Below, piece after piece: positions 1-11,275 of a stretch of 64,000 nucleotides of DNA; position 1 is the stretch's first letter, and every line of letters begins with the position of its first letter. Under the pieces are notes generated by a model. It did not search any database and had not been told where the DNA came from. It was given only the letters and a program-made list of their open reading frames with translations. Source of the DNA: Hygrophila difformis (Eukaryota; Streptophyta; Magnoliopsida; Lamiales; Acanthaceae); NCBI GenBank assembly GCA_030278955.1, contig JAOANR010000005.1, positions 35,839,105-35,903,104 on the forward strand. Direction: 5' to 3'. A program made the translations under genes and the position numbers.

Positions 1-295
1 AATAAAATAGAAAAAGGACTGATTTGAATTTTTTGAAAAGAAAAATGACCTATTTATCCTTTTTTCCCACAAATTAGTAAGGTGAAAACGGGACGGATAC
101 GGGCAGATAGTACTCGTCCCATCCTATCCCATATTTTTTGTCGAATACAGAATCGAATATGAATAGGCCAGATACAAATACGGATTCGAATATTTCGGGA
201 AACAGATAGGAGACGGATTCAGATTTTAACTCGGATAATCTTATAACTTTTAAAATTATTTTTTTTTATAATTTATTAAGAGAAATCGAAATATA

Positions 296-1268
296 CTCCC
301 TCCGTCTCATTTATTGTGTCTCGTTTTGACTTTTCACACTGTTCATTGTATAAGTTTGACCTGAGTTTTTGTTGCAATTATCTAACGGTGCGTTTGGTTG
401 GGGGCTGGGAATCTTCTGCACGGAATGACACATTCCCACGTTTGGTTGGGGTAATCTTTTAGGAAGGAATGTGAGATTCCCAACCAAGTGGGAATGTTGG
501 CTAAGATTGATGGGAATGTGATTCCCTTCAATACGCCAGGTAATCTTAGATTACCAGGCATCTTCTATTTCATCTTACATTAAATTGTTTTTTATACCCT
601 TTTAAATTTTAAAACCATACATCAACCCATTTTAAAACTTAATCATTTTATTATTTTTATTGAATTTTAATTTGATATAATAAAAATTCATTAATTATTT
701 AATTTATTTTTATTCTTTTTTGTGCCATAGAGGTTTTGAACATTTTCGATGAATTTCACTGTATACAGTTTGCACATTCTATAAAATTGCAACAAACAAG
801 TAGATTTAACTCATTCCAAGGTACAATTATCTTTCAAAAGTAATGCAATATATGATAATTTACGAAATAAAAATTTACAGACACTGCAGAGGAATTTTAT
901 TATAAATGACGAAGCATCGAATTAATGAGAAATAAGCTTCATGAGAACTATTAAATAATAAATTTGAATTAAGGGCATTATAGTCTATTCGTGTTATGTA
1001 GGAATCTGAGATTCCCAATCCAACCAAACGCAGTAATCTTAAAATACCAAAAAGTAAAATTTCCAGCAATCTGACATTCTCAATAATCTGACATTCCCAG
1101 CAATCACATTCTCACTGGTAATCTAAGATCTCTCCAACCAAACGCAACGTAAGAATAATACTTAAGTGAGATCTTGTTAAATTCATTTTTTCTATTAATA
1201 ATTGTTAAACAAGTGCATTGGACGGCGTATCCAAAAGTTTTGAGACAGGATTAATGGGACAAAGGGAG
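296..1268. mobile_element. Stowaway-like MITE inside hAT copy A
   Basis: The ends are CTCCCTCCGTCTCATTTATTG and, inverted, AATGGGACAAAGGGAG, flanked by TA on both sides (294-295, 1269-1270), the Tc1/mariner target. Without the nested Tourist element it is about 206 bp. Copy B of the host hAT element lacks this insertion at the matching site (near 25630), apart from a 3-bp difference. Confidence 0.8.
386..1149. mobile_element. Tourist-like (PIF/Harbinger) MITE nested in the Stowaway
   Basis: It is flanked by TAA on both sides (383-385, 1150-1152), the PIF/Harbinger target. The ends are CGGTGCGTTTGGTTGG and CCAACCAAACGCAACG, an inverted repeat. Internal DNA has repeated ATTCCCA and AATCTGACATTC motifs. 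No coding frame is seen. It is related to the element at 3444-4122. Confidence 0.8.
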
Positions 1269-1907
1269 TACTATGTCAGCTAAATTAAACTGATTTTTTA
1301 AATTTTCCAAGATCATTAGTTATTTCGTTCAAGACATCTAAATAGCATCACTACAAAATGTTACGTACTACAGTTTAGATGCAAAGAACCTAATGATGTA
1401 CGAGTTCATTAATATGATTTGATTTAATAAAGGCTTTCAAGTTTTTGCTTACATATAGTATTACTTATTTGTTTATAGTTAATATAATATACATATATAA
1501 ATATATATAAATTTTTTAATATTCGGATAGAAAATACGGATAATATTTGCATGATATTCAGATTTTTTCGGATACGGACGGATATTTACAATCTCATATC
1601 CGGTCCCGTATCTACCAAATATCCGCCGGATATAAAAATTCAAATTTGAATTCGAATATAATCGAATACGACATCGGATCACGCGAAGATTATTTATCCC
1701 GCTTTCACCCCTACAAATTAGGTACTAAAAATGCTATTTGTGAAATCTTACAATCAACTATCACGAAAGAAGAAGGTTTTGGGTGGTCAAAGTAACGAAA
1801 CATTTTTCTTCATTTTGTCATTCAGTGCGTTCATCATTGATTACTGAAGCACGATGCTTCATCCGACTTTGACAACCGAACGTAAGGCCTTTTCTCCATC
1901 ACAAGTA

Positions 1908-2161
1908 TTTCCTCCCTTACTTAATAATTGACACGTTTGAAGTTTTATCACTGTTTATTGAGTAACTTTGATTCGATTTTTTAACACAATTATAAGATAA
2001 AATATAGTCAAGTGCAATCTTGTTGGATTCGTCTAATCGCATAGATTCGGAATATCAAATTTTTATAATTTTTACATATATAGAATTTGAGTTATTAAGG
2101 ATTAAAAATATGTATTGGATTGCGTGAAATGTGAGTCCGTGACAAATATTAAGGAACGGAG
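1908..2161. mobile_element. Stowaway-like MITE, diverged
   Basis: TA dinucleotides flank it (1906-1907, 2162-2163). The ends TTTCCTCCCTTACTTAATA and TATTAAGGAACGGAG are an imperfect inverted repeat. The interior (TAAAATATAGTCAAGTG, CTTGTTGGATTCGTCTAATCG) is shared with the elements at 9896, 21227 and 25838. Confidence 0.6.
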
Positions 2162-2163
2162 TA

Positions 2164-3092
2164 TTTAGGAACCACGTATGCACCATGTAAAAAAATTAAA
2201 TACCTCACCCAACAATAAGATAAGATTTTTTTTTAAAAAAAGGCTACAGTATATGTTTGCCGTCCCAAATGGCAATCATATTAAAAAAAATAATTAATTA
2301 AAGTGGCCACCCCCATCTGGGATGGCGATTACGCCCAAAAAAAAAAAAGAAAAAGAAAAAAAATCTGCAATTGTAGACTGCTACAGTGAAAAACCGGGGT
2401 AGAAGACTTGCTACCCATTCCCTACCCCATTCTTTTCCCAATGGTTAAATATCCAATGTTTAGGTATTTAGTCATTCCACATCACTTCCTTCCCCACTGT
2501 TAGGGAAGGCCTAATGGTTTTGTTTGGCTAATATGGCCGAATAGAGTTGTTATGTTCAATTTTCATGGTCGAACGAAGCGTTCATGTTCGAATAACCAAT
2601 TATAAATGCGGGTCATGGGTCGGTTTCTCATCTCCCTCATTATTTCTCTGTTGTTTCTTCATGTGTGTGCGCGATCTGTGTGTAATTTTTTTTTGGGTAA
2701 TATAGCATAAAGAGGCAAGTAAAGAAAAAAAAAATCAACGAGCAAGAAAAGAACAAAAGCACTCTACACAAGCAATCCAAATTCACCTACTCGCAAATGC
2801 CATGCCACTTACATCCCTATCCAGGAACGTGCGAACATTATTTGCGGGAAACGCCAAGTAGTAAAAAAAAAAAAGCCTCCTCACGGACCGCCTTCCTTGC
2901 AAATGCATAACCTACTTGATTCCCCTTACGACACAAATGGCGAACTTTACAGCCCGCATGGCACAATACTCCCTTTCTAATTTCTATTTAAATTTTATAA
3001 TAGTATATCAATTATATATCATTATTTGTTTAATTATTTCGCGAACCTAAATTGATTTTTTGCCCTTAAAAACACCAATTATTAAAATAGAG
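2164..3092. other. AT-rich intergenic stretch, no gene seen
   Basis: There are several A or T homopolymers (2332-2364, 2685-2694, 2860-2871). The minus strand of about 2870-2965 has a short open stretch with an unconvincing resemblance to plant non-LTR RNase H tails. I see no supportable gene. Confidence 0.4.
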
Positions 3093-3106
3093 CACTACAA
3101 TAAAGA

Positions 3107-3298
3107 TTTTTTTTTTTTTTTGTAATTCTAGGGTATCCTCATACTTCATTGAGCCTAAGATTAATCACACAATGATCGAGTGGGCATTAAAGGCTGTCTC
3201 TCTCTCGAAACAGAAATCTGCATATACAAAAGTTAGAACCCGAGACTTTTACTTAGACTGACAGAGCCCTATATCATCCGGCCAATTGCATTTGGTAC
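3107..3298 (-). mobile_element. tRNA-derived SINE
   Basis: A poly-T tract (3107-3121, the A-tail on the minus strand) lies at the left. At the right, in minus orientation, are an A-box-like TGGCCGGATGA and a B-box-like GGGTTCTAAC, the pol III internal promoter of tRNA-derived SINEs. The flanks are long direct repeats differing by one base indel: CACTACAATAAAGA (3093-3106) and CACTACAATAAGATTT (from 3299). A-tail, promoter boxes and a long target duplication together indicate LINE-driven retroposition. Confidence 0.75.
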
Positions 3299-3443
3299 CA
3301 CTACAATAAGATTTGCTAATATATTGATATATTTTGATAACACTAAAAGGAACCACCGAATCCAATAGTTATATAGTTTTGTTTCCTTGTAATGTAATAA
3401 CATCAAAAATAAAATCTACAAAAAGTTAAGACTTAAGTATTAA

Positions 3444-4122
3444 GTGAGCGTTTGGTTCGGGGGATGCAAATTGGAATCTTGGCTATAGAATTAAATATGC
3501 CCATGTTTGGTTGAGGGCATGTTTCGGTGGGGATATTAAGTATTTTTTGTAGGAATGTGATTCCCACGTGGAGGACATGTAATGTGATTACCACCTCTAT
3601 TTTCATACTTTATACTAATTTGACTTTTATACCATCACTTTTTATGTTTATTTTATTTTATAAATTTAGGTATTTGTACTCTAAAAAATTATAAATAGAT
3701 GAATCAATTGAAAAATTTTAAATTATTTAAACATATTTTTTAAATATATATTCTAATATTTTCTTAAAATTTATTTATCTTCTATACACAGAATAAAACT
3801 AATAAGGATTTAGAGACATTAAATGATTAATTATCATATAATAAATAATATATAAATAATTTTCTATATTATAAAAATAGATCGACTTAAATATTTTCTA
3901 TTGTGTAGCGAAATGATATATTTATATTTGTTCAATTGGAATTCAAGTACATTATAGTAAATTAATTAGAAATAGAAATTTGAGATTCTCAATCTAACCA
4001 AACGCAATAATCTTAAAACATCAAGGAATCAGATTTCCAGCAATCTCATATTCTTAGTAATCTTACATTCCCAACAATCGCATTTTCATTGGTAATCTAA
4101 GATTCCTCCAACCAAACGGCCA
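3444..4122. mobile_element. Tourist-like (PIF/Harbinger) MITE
   Basis: It is flanked by TAA (3441-3443, 4123-4125). The ends GTGAGCGTTTGGTTCGG and CCAACCAAACGGCCA are inverted repeats. The right half shares the AATCTCATATTC and GGTAATCTAAGATTCC motifs with 386-1149, so the two are one family. Confidence 0.75.
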
Positions 4123-4333
4123 TAAGAAATGAAAACTTGATTATACATTTTTATAGGTTGAACCAATTCATTTAATCTCTGAATCGAATCGAAAACATCC
4201 AATTAATCGAGAACTTCGATTACAAATACAAATATTTTATTTAAATATTTCTTCGGTTCAAATACAAACACAAATAATCAAAAGATTCGAGTTACCCGAA
4301 TGTTGTCCACCCCAACTTGTAGGATGAATATTA

Positions 4334-4941
4334 GGGGGTGTATTCAATTGAGAGTTTTATGAATTTTAAAAAGTTGGTGGATTTAGAGAGTCCATAGACT
4401 CACATAGAGTTATTGATTTTGTGTAGACTCCATGTAGAGTTTGACTAACTTTTAGAAATCTTTGATTGTTTAGAGAGATTTTGTTTAGTTATATTTTTTT
4501 AAAAGAATCTATTAAAATCTATAATTTTTAATGGACCGTTGAATACCTCAAAATTTTTAATAACTTTTTAAAATCTGTATTGAATACCTCAAAACTTTTA
4601 AAGACTTTTTAAAATCTGTAGGATTTTTTTGGACGTTGAAGTTGGGTTGTATTCAGCTTAGATTTTAAAAAGTCTTTAAAAATCTAGGTGTATTCAATTC
4701 AAATTTTTAAAAGTCTTTAAAAATTTTAAGGTATTCAACCGTCCATGGATTTTAAATCTTTATAGATTTTAATATATTCTTTTAAAAAATATAACTAAAC
4801 AAAATCTCTCTAAACAATCATGATTTCTAAAAGTCAGTCAAATAAGTCTACACAAAATCAATCAAATCTACATGAGTATATGGACTCTCTAAATCCACCA
4901 TTTTTTTAAAATTCATAAAACTCTTGATTGAATACACTCCC
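4334..4941. mobile_element. Foldback MITE with long terminal inverted repeats
   Basis: The left arm (GGGGGTGTATTCAATTGAGA, 4334 onward) is the reverse complement of the right arm (TTGATTGAATACACTCCC, ending 4941), and similarity continues inward for more than 200 bp. Flanks are TA (4332-4333, 4942-4943). Internal GGTGTATTCAATTC and TTGGGTTGTATTCAG copies, and a related piece just outside at 4944-5008, suggest nested insertion of relatives. The superfamily is uncertain. Confidence 0.65.
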
Positions 4942-5008
4942 TAAATTGAATACAACCCAACTTTAAAAGTCGAAAAAAACTCTACAGACTCTGGGGTGAA
5001 TACACCCA

Positions 5009-6222
5009 TTTTAAATGCACATTATCATTTATGACAGTCTGGTACATGTACTGGCAATTAATTTGTCTGTACATGCTAAATGATGTCAACGCTATGAAAA
5101 AATTATGTTAGCTCCATGAAAGACGATGTTGCTTATTTTATAATATTCATTATTTTTTCATGTGCACATATTATTTTACACAATCATTATTTTTCATTGC
5201 TCTGATATTATTTTTCTATACGTATCCATCCTCCCATTTTTATCGGTATGTGTTGTGACAGTACGCAAGCCACATCCCATTTTGTGATTTGATTTTTATG
5301 ACCAAATTAGGGATAATGTTGCTATAATTACATCCCTGTAATTTTGGATTCAGTATTCTCTTTCTTTCTTCAATGGCCGGATTCTTTGGGATCTGTGCAA
5401 GGAAATGTTTGGGATATTTTAGTTTAATAGGGTAACTCCCATTTTAACGTAAAAGGTGAAAAGCCCTCGATTCCATCTCCATCACTCTCCCAACTGCCTG
5501 TCACCCGTGCTCTCCACTTCCAATTACAGTCTAAAACACCATAGTTTCCGCGGGCGGCTATTGCTCTCACAAAAGAAGTATCTTTTTGTCTTTTTTTTGG
5601 TTCGAGTTTGCACTTTGCGGCGAATCCACCGCGTCGGCACTCCGGAGTCAATTGTGGAGTAAAGGTGATGTTTTCAAAAGAAATGTGTGTTGTATCCCGC
5701 AATTATTGTGTGGTAATCGTGGGATCTCTCAATTGTTGTGGGTTATTTGTGTAAATGGGTACGATTTGGGGCTGGAATCAACATTGTCGTGTTTTTAGGT
5801 GGCAGTGTGATGGTTCTTTGTGCGGATTTTTGTTTTTTAGTGGTGGGGTTTTGGTTTCGATGGTGGATTTGTACATTATCAGGGGTGATAGATTATATCT
5901 GTCGTTTTCAGTGTGATGGTGGTTCGGTAGGAGGCGATCTATATGCTGGGGGAACTGTAAATGAATGCAAATTTTCGTCATTTTATTGTTGGTCGGTTTG
6001 GGGTATCCCTGTTGGCTGTTTATATAATAATCATATTGCTGGGTTTCGTATACCCTTCTGCCAAACTATGGAAATTTAACCTTATTTCTTGTTTTTCACT
6101 TATGTGCTGTTTTTAACAAGCCTGTAATAATGTATTGTAGTCGGTTGTGTCATCTTTCTTTTAGATGGTAGCCTTTGTCTCAGCATTCTGCTTATTAGTT
6201 TGGTTCAGTTTTATTCATAGGG
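5009..6222 (+). promoter_or_regulatory. Upstream region and probable 5' leader of the 6.2-kb gene
   Basis: 5009-5350 is AT-rich with no gene seen. From about 5430 the sequence becomes more mixed and G/T-rich, like a leader or leader intron. Open frames at 5424-6079 on both strands overlap each other and resemble nothing I know. The promoter should lie here, but I cannot place a TATA box or start site with confidence. Confidence 0.3.
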
Positions 6223-8538
6223 ATGGCGCAGGAAACTCACAAAGAAAGGCACGTTCAATTCGCTTGTGTGCCGAAAAGGGTTTATGAAGTTAATCGTATG
6301 TTGGTTGAGAAGCAGGTGGATGGACGTTGGAATTTCATAAACGACTCTTGTTTCGGCGGGATGCTGAAGATAACTTCGAAACCTGTCAGCGTTGCGCCCA
6401 TGATGCGCCTCATTCAGGCGTGGGACGCGGTTGCCCGATGTTTCAGATTTAATGACGGCCGCACCCTGGAAATTTCTCCCGAGAGGGTGGCTGCCGTTTA
6501 CGGTCTAACCCATGGACACGGCACAGACATCATTACAAAGGAAAAGTTAACTGCCAACGATGATTTCTGCGAGGAGATGCGCGGGAGGTTCAAACTTTGC
6601 AAGGAAGGGGAAACAAATGTCGATTGGGCCAGGCTTTCTTCCCTGGTGACATCTGCCAACTGGAAGGATGAGATGGACGTAGTTGATTACTGGCGTCTTT
6701 ACTGCTTGTTCTGTATTGGTGCGGTGCTAACGCCCCTCCCCAATCGACGTTTGAAGTTGGGATATCTGACATTGCTGCGGACACCGGAGGTGGCTTCGTC
6801 ATTCAATTGGGCCATACTAGTTCAGGAATCAATTTTTGCCAAGATATCCCCTACTGGAGCAGCCCGCAATGAAGCAAAGTCTATTGGATCAAGGCTCGGT
6901 GGCAATTTCCACTGTTTGACGGTTAGTGATTTCAATTTTTTCCAAATGTAAATGTGTTTCCCCCCGTCTCAGTTGGTTCGTGTCTATATATGTGTTTAAA
7001 TGTCCACAGCATGTGTTTTATGACTTCATCGAGTGCAAATCCGGTGGCTACTACACTTGCTCCTTGGTGAGGTGTCTCACCATGACGGATGTCCTAAAGT
7101 ACGTGGGCCCGCCCAGCGGTGGCATCACACGGGATACGCCTGGAAATGACTCGAAGAGTGGGAAGGAAGTCCGTGGCATCACACGGGATACGCCTGGAAA
7201 TGACTCGAAGAGTGGGAAGGAAGTTAAGGTATTTACATTTGTTTGTGTGTTTGATTTATATCCAGATAGGTTGTCCATGTTGTATTTGTGCTGGAAACAC
7301 AGTGATTTGTGTTGAAACACCCACTTGTTTTGTTTGGTTTTATGCTGAGTTGATTGTTATTTTGTGCTTTCCCCAAGTCTGTGTGGTTCGTGCTGTATGT
7401 GATGAATTACATGCTGGAAATCTCCTTTTTTCTGGTATTATTTTTGGGTTACAATTTGTTGTTTTCTGCCTCAAAATGCTAAATATTCATGAATATTTGC
7501 CCTTATCCCAAGTCTGCGTGGATTGGTCTGGATGTGATCAATAATTACATGCTACAAATCGCTTTTTCCTTTTTTTTTTCTTTTTTTTTTGGTTATGTTT
7601 TGTTTTTCAGTTTCAATGTGTTGTTTTCTTGCTCCAAAATGCCGAATATTGACGAATATGTTGACCTTCTCCCCAAGTCTCTGTGATTGGTGCCGGATGT
7701 GATTAAATTACATGCTATAAATCTCCCTTTTCTGATCTGGTCTGTTTTGGGGTCTTAATGTGCTGTTTTTCCCCTTCAGCATGCTGAATATTAGCTTGGT
7801 GTGTTGGTCGTGCCATAAACTTAGGCTGTAAGCAATGTGGAATGTGATGTCACATTTTATTATTATTTTTAGTATGTTTTTGTGTTACATGGTGTTATTT
7901 CCCGTCTCTTTCATGATGAATATGTTACTGATGTTCTTGCTACACACTATGATTGTTCTCGATGTCTGCATGGAGCGTTGTATCCTTAGTTGTTTCCAAA
8001 TCACATCTCTTTTTACATGTTGAGGACAACTGCAAATTTCCAGTTGTTTCCAGCTCATATCTTGTTTTTATGTATGGTTTTAACGTGCTGGATGCGTATT
8101 CACATATGATGCCATGCGCCCATGCCATTTTAATGTGCTGAACACATACTTTTCATATATCCTCCAGGCAGAGGTGGCAGCCGCCACAACAGGAACAATG
8201 GACTGCGACGAAGGGGCCAATTCAGAGGTATTGGATTCCTTTTCCCTTTTACATGTTCAATTAATTGTTTTTTCACATCCAACTGTGATGTTCTCCGCCT
8301 TCATCTTTCTCATATTCTGCAGGACAATCGCAATATGGACCGGAGTGCACGGAAACTTTATCTTAGACGACAGCTAGACCGCGTGAGAGCAGAAATTGTT
8401 CTGCTTCGAAAGCGAGAGCATGAAATAGTGAAAGAGCTTAATGGGTTAGACTTCGAGCCCTGCAAACTGAATATCAAGGAGGAATTTGCTGCAGCACCTG
8501 CTGACTCCAGCTCGGGGAAGAGGTTGCGGGTCCGGTGA
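6223..8538 (+). CDS. Uncharacterised plant protein, four exons, 397 aa
   Basis: Exons 6223-6921, 7010-7228, 8168-8227 and 8323-8538 join in frame at GT-AG introns (699+219+60+216 bases). The first ATG follows a long leader. The N-terminal 240 residues have the pattern RLIQAWDAVARCFRF, ISPERVAAVYGLTHG, SSFNWAILVQESI and LGGNFHCL; this resembles the uncharacterised domain in front of many plant Ulp1-like proteases and mobile-domain proteins, but no protease residues follow. Residues 269-304 are two identical 18-residue repeats (GITRDTPGNDSKSGKEV plus R or K). The last exon has a basic, heptad-like helix (ARKLYLRRQLDRVRAEIVLL), a likely coiled coil, and ends in a basic tail. It could be a host gene or a domesticated or captured transposon gene. 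The exon model is fairly secure; the function is unknown. Confidence 0.7.
7121..7228 (+). repeat. Exact in-frame 54-bp tandem duplication at the end of exon 2
   Basis: Unit 1 is 7121-7174 and unit 2 is 7175-7228. The first 50 bases are identical; the final codons differ (CGT in unit 1, AAG in unit 2). Unit 2 ends exactly at the donor AAG/GTATTT. Each unit encodes 18 residues, so the frame is kept. Confidence 0.95.
7372..7800 (+). repeat. Three diverged tandem repeats in intron 2
   Basis: Copies start at 7372, 7507 and 7672 with CCCAAGTCT, followed by TGTGAT, AATTACATGCT and AAATC, and near the end by AATGCTAAATATT or a variant. Period is about 135-165 bp; poly-T tracts in copy 2 account for the extra length. 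Confidence 0.7.
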
Positions 8539-9325
8539 CAAAGTGGGTGACGATGAGGTAGTGGGAGATAAACACATGCTGTTTACTTATTAATCTATGC
8601 TCAATTAACTCTTTTCCAGAAAATTAATTCCAAGGACCACAAAATATTACATGCATTCCCAATTTCATGTGGGTGCCTTTTTCCATGATTTCATGCAGTA
8701 TTAGACACGTTTCATGAAATTTGGGGTTGTATCAAATGTGGCATATTTATGTAGATTTTTCTTGTAACAAATCTGTGCTCCCCTCTTTTCTGCTGTGTGA
8801 ATTGTAGTCCTGGTTCTATAGAACAAGCATCTCAGTCTGGCTCAAATTCTGCGAAGAGCGACTTGGTATTTATAGTCATAGTCAAGTAATATTGGCCTGC
8901 CTCCAAACCGTCTGTTGAGAATTGTTGCTATTCAATCTGTTGACATCAGTTCATCACTGGCCACTGTTTGTCTTGGTTTGTGTGTTATTTGCTATGTCAG
9001 TCTCTATCTAAATGAATTCAGTGGCCGGGAAGAAATCTAAGTCAGCGTATTGTTTTTAGAATTTCTTCTTGTTTAACTTGAAGATGTGTTTTTATGCATG
9101 GATGCCAACATCACCATTTAGATAAAGAATAAATTGCAAATGGATGAGTGTCTAATATCGTTGCCATAGGTGCATATTTTATGCCATATGTATGATGTGA
9201 TTAGTTGATAGATGATGTGTAATTTGAATTTATTTCGTTCAATTGAATCAAGAATGTTGAGTAGAAATTATTTAATGAGCTACCATTAATTGGATGGAAA
9301 CATAATGAGGAGAGTTTATAGAAGT
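8539..9325 (+). other. 3' flank of the 6.2-kb gene, no further gene seen
   Basis: AT-rich DNA with short GT-rich segments, presumably 3' UTR and intergenic sequence. No open frame or repeat ends that I could support. Confidence 0.3.
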
Positions 9326-9538
9326 GACTGCTTAAACATAAGAATGAATATGCATGCATTTTTAATGATTTGTGATATGCTAGAAATTAGAGGGGGACCA
9401 ACGAATGGTAAAAACATTTTAGTTGATGAGCAGGTGGTTGTTTTTACATACCCTTGCTCATAAGGCAAAGAAAATGATATTAGAGCAATGGTTAGTGACT
9501 TAATTGATTTTATGAGCAAATATAAAAGATGCAATTAG
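9326..9538 (+). pseudogene. Harbinger nuclease-like (HARBI1/ALP1) fragment
   Basis: The frame reads CLNIRMNMHAFLMICDMLE, then RGG.TNGKNILVDEQVVVF, which resembles the N-terminal part of plant PIF/Harbinger nucleases (the helix before the DDE region, ending VEEQVAIFL). A TAA interrupts it near 9461, and the catalytic region is missing. This is a recollected family pattern, not a search. Confidence 0.4.
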
Positions 9539-9581
9539 GGATGAACAAAGACAAAATATATCGGGAGTCATGTAAAAAGAT

Positions 9582-9872
9582 GAAGTCGAAAGTCGGTATT
9601 GGTTACAATTAGGGAGTCATGTGGTTGAATATTTGAATGGCAATATCAAAGAAAATGAGGCTTGTAAGATGTATAGTAAGGTTGGTGAAGAGGCAAAATA
9701 GCTTTACATACAATATTTTAAAGCAACTGCTGTGATTGGTAGGTGGATGTTGCGTGCAAGGGATTTGTGTACTTCTTACTTTGAATCAAGATTAGACAAA
9801 ATTAGCATGATAAAAGCATTTGTGGATGATTTCATGGGTACTTGCTCCCTATCTATGTTTTGCTTTTCTTAG
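9582..9872 (+). pseudogene. Broken reading frame of unknown origin, probably transposon-derived
   Basis: The frame is open apart from one TAG (near 9699) and includes SRYWLQLGSHVVEYLNG and IGRWMLRARDLCTSYFESRL. It follows the Harbinger-like piece and could be part of a Myb/SANT accessory ORF of the same element, but I do not recognise it. Confidence 0.3.
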
Positions 9873-9895
9873 ATGATTGACTTTATTAGCATATA

Positions 9896-10155
9896 CTCCC
9901 TCCGTTTTTGAAATGTCGTAACATTTGGAAATTGAGTACTGTTCACACACGTACTTTGACTTAAAGTTTTATCATAGTTATATAAGTTAAAATATAGTCA
10001 AGTGGGATCTTGTTAGATTCATCTTGTCGAGTAGTTTTTAAATATCAAACTTTTAGAATTTTTACCTGTACCGAACATGAATTATTAATGGTTTAAAATG
10101 TGTATTGGACTGCGTGCACTGTGTATCCGTTTCAATTTTTAGAAAACGGAAGAAA
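9896..10155. mobile_element. Stowaway-like MITE (260 bp)
   Basis: TA flanks (9894-9895, 10156-10157). The ends CTCCCTCCGTTTTTGAAATG and TTTTTAGAAAACGGAAGAAA are imperfect inverted repeats. It is the same length as, and similar inside to, the element at 21227-21486. Confidence 0.65.
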
Positions 10156-10220
10156 TACTTTTTGGGATTGATCAGCACGTTTTTCAATTACTAAATTTGT
10201 AAAGTGATATAGAAAATCAT

Positions 10221-10326
10221 CTTTTTTTTAGGAGTCATGGTGGGAGACCATGATAGGAGGTCGGTAGGGAATTGAACCTCCAAATCGATGAGCTTAATCA
10301 CTTGGGCTAAGTTCTCGTCCCTATAA
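10221..10326 (-). mobile_element. Short tRNA-derived SINE
   Basis: On the minus strand it has an A box CTTAGCCCAAG (10301-10311), a perfect B box GGTTCAATTCC (about 10268-10279) and an A-tail (10222-10229 as T on plus). The target-site duplication is AAAATCAT (10213-10220 and 10327-10334). At about 106 bp it is little more than a tRNA-like head plus tail. Confidence 0.8.
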
Positions 10327-10334
10327 AAAATCAT

Positions 10335-11275
10335 TTGAATCATGCTATTTATTCTGAATTTTCTAAATTAAAAAACTTAAAATCTTTTACTCCGTACTCC
10401 CGAGTATGACATTTCTTCCAAGCCTGGACGGATGAAGTATAAACCCTTAAAATTTTCAAACAAAAACAATAGTACTTTTAGCTACATTAGAAGTACTTAC
10501 TACATAATAATAAAAAATTTAACCAAGTTATTAATTGTATGAAATCCGCACAGTTTCCTCACAACTTGTTCTTGACAATTTGATCTACAATATTTCTGTC
10601 TGCCTTGCATGTGGCCAACAAGCTAAGATTTTCATTTAATCCAAATCACTAATACAAAAAGAAAAATATTCAAATTACATGTGTTTAATTCATGTTAACA
10701 CAATTTTCAATATACAACATATATAAACAAAATCTAAGACATCAATGATCAATCACTACATAAATCACAAACTAGCTTCCACAAGGTGAACGGCCAACCT
10801 CAATTATAATGCGCACCATATTCTTCCAAAAGATCCGACTCACCTCAGCAGATGCAAATGATTTCAGGTGGAATCAACTCAAGCATTGTCCTCTTGGAAA
10901 AACTCTCAAATTACCATGGGGGGAAAAAAATACACCCCACCAGCCTAGTTTCCAAAAGACTTTGATGCCCATGTAGCCATGGCTTTCAAGACTTCAAAAA
11001 ACACTCTGATGCCTAAACGACTCATGCAAAAACAAAACAAACAACAAATAATCAAGACTCAATCACTCATACACCTGTGAACGTGATGAGAATGTCATCT
11101 CCCCGTGTGTGAGTGTGTGTCGTCTTCTTTCTCTTCTATTTTAGGATAGCACTGCAAATGGATTAGCTAAATCACGAGCAAATATCAACACAAAAAAGAT
11201 AATTACAAACCACAAAACCAATTAGTTCCTAAGCAGAAGTAAGATGGGGAACACAAACAAGATATCAAGGTTCTG
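10335..11275 (-). other. 3' UTR and downstream flank of SPIKE1
   Basis: No open frame or element ends that I could support. The part near 11100-11275 is probably SPIKE1 3' UTR; the poly(A) site cannot be placed. Confidence 0.35.

Larger units (their letters stand above)
78..1713. mobile_element. Non-autonomous hAT-like element, copy A (contains nested MITEs)
   Basis: Both sides carry a perfect 8-bp target-site duplication, CAAATTAG (70-77 and 1714-1721), the size made by hAT transposases. The left end starts TAAGGTGAAAACGGGACGG and the right end reads CCGCTTTCACCCCTA, an imperfect terminal inverted repeat. Subterminal DNA is full of CGGATACGGG-type motifs in both orientations. There is no transposase frame. 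A sister copy lies at 25410-26543. The element is enlarged by a Stowaway-like MITE at 296-1268, which holds a Tourist-like MITE. Confidence 0.85.

Noticed and set aside
5738..6079. 113-codon open frame upstream of the 6.2-kb gene
   Set aside because: Gly/Val/Cys-rich, no motif, overlaps antisense frames, and lies in leader-like DNA.
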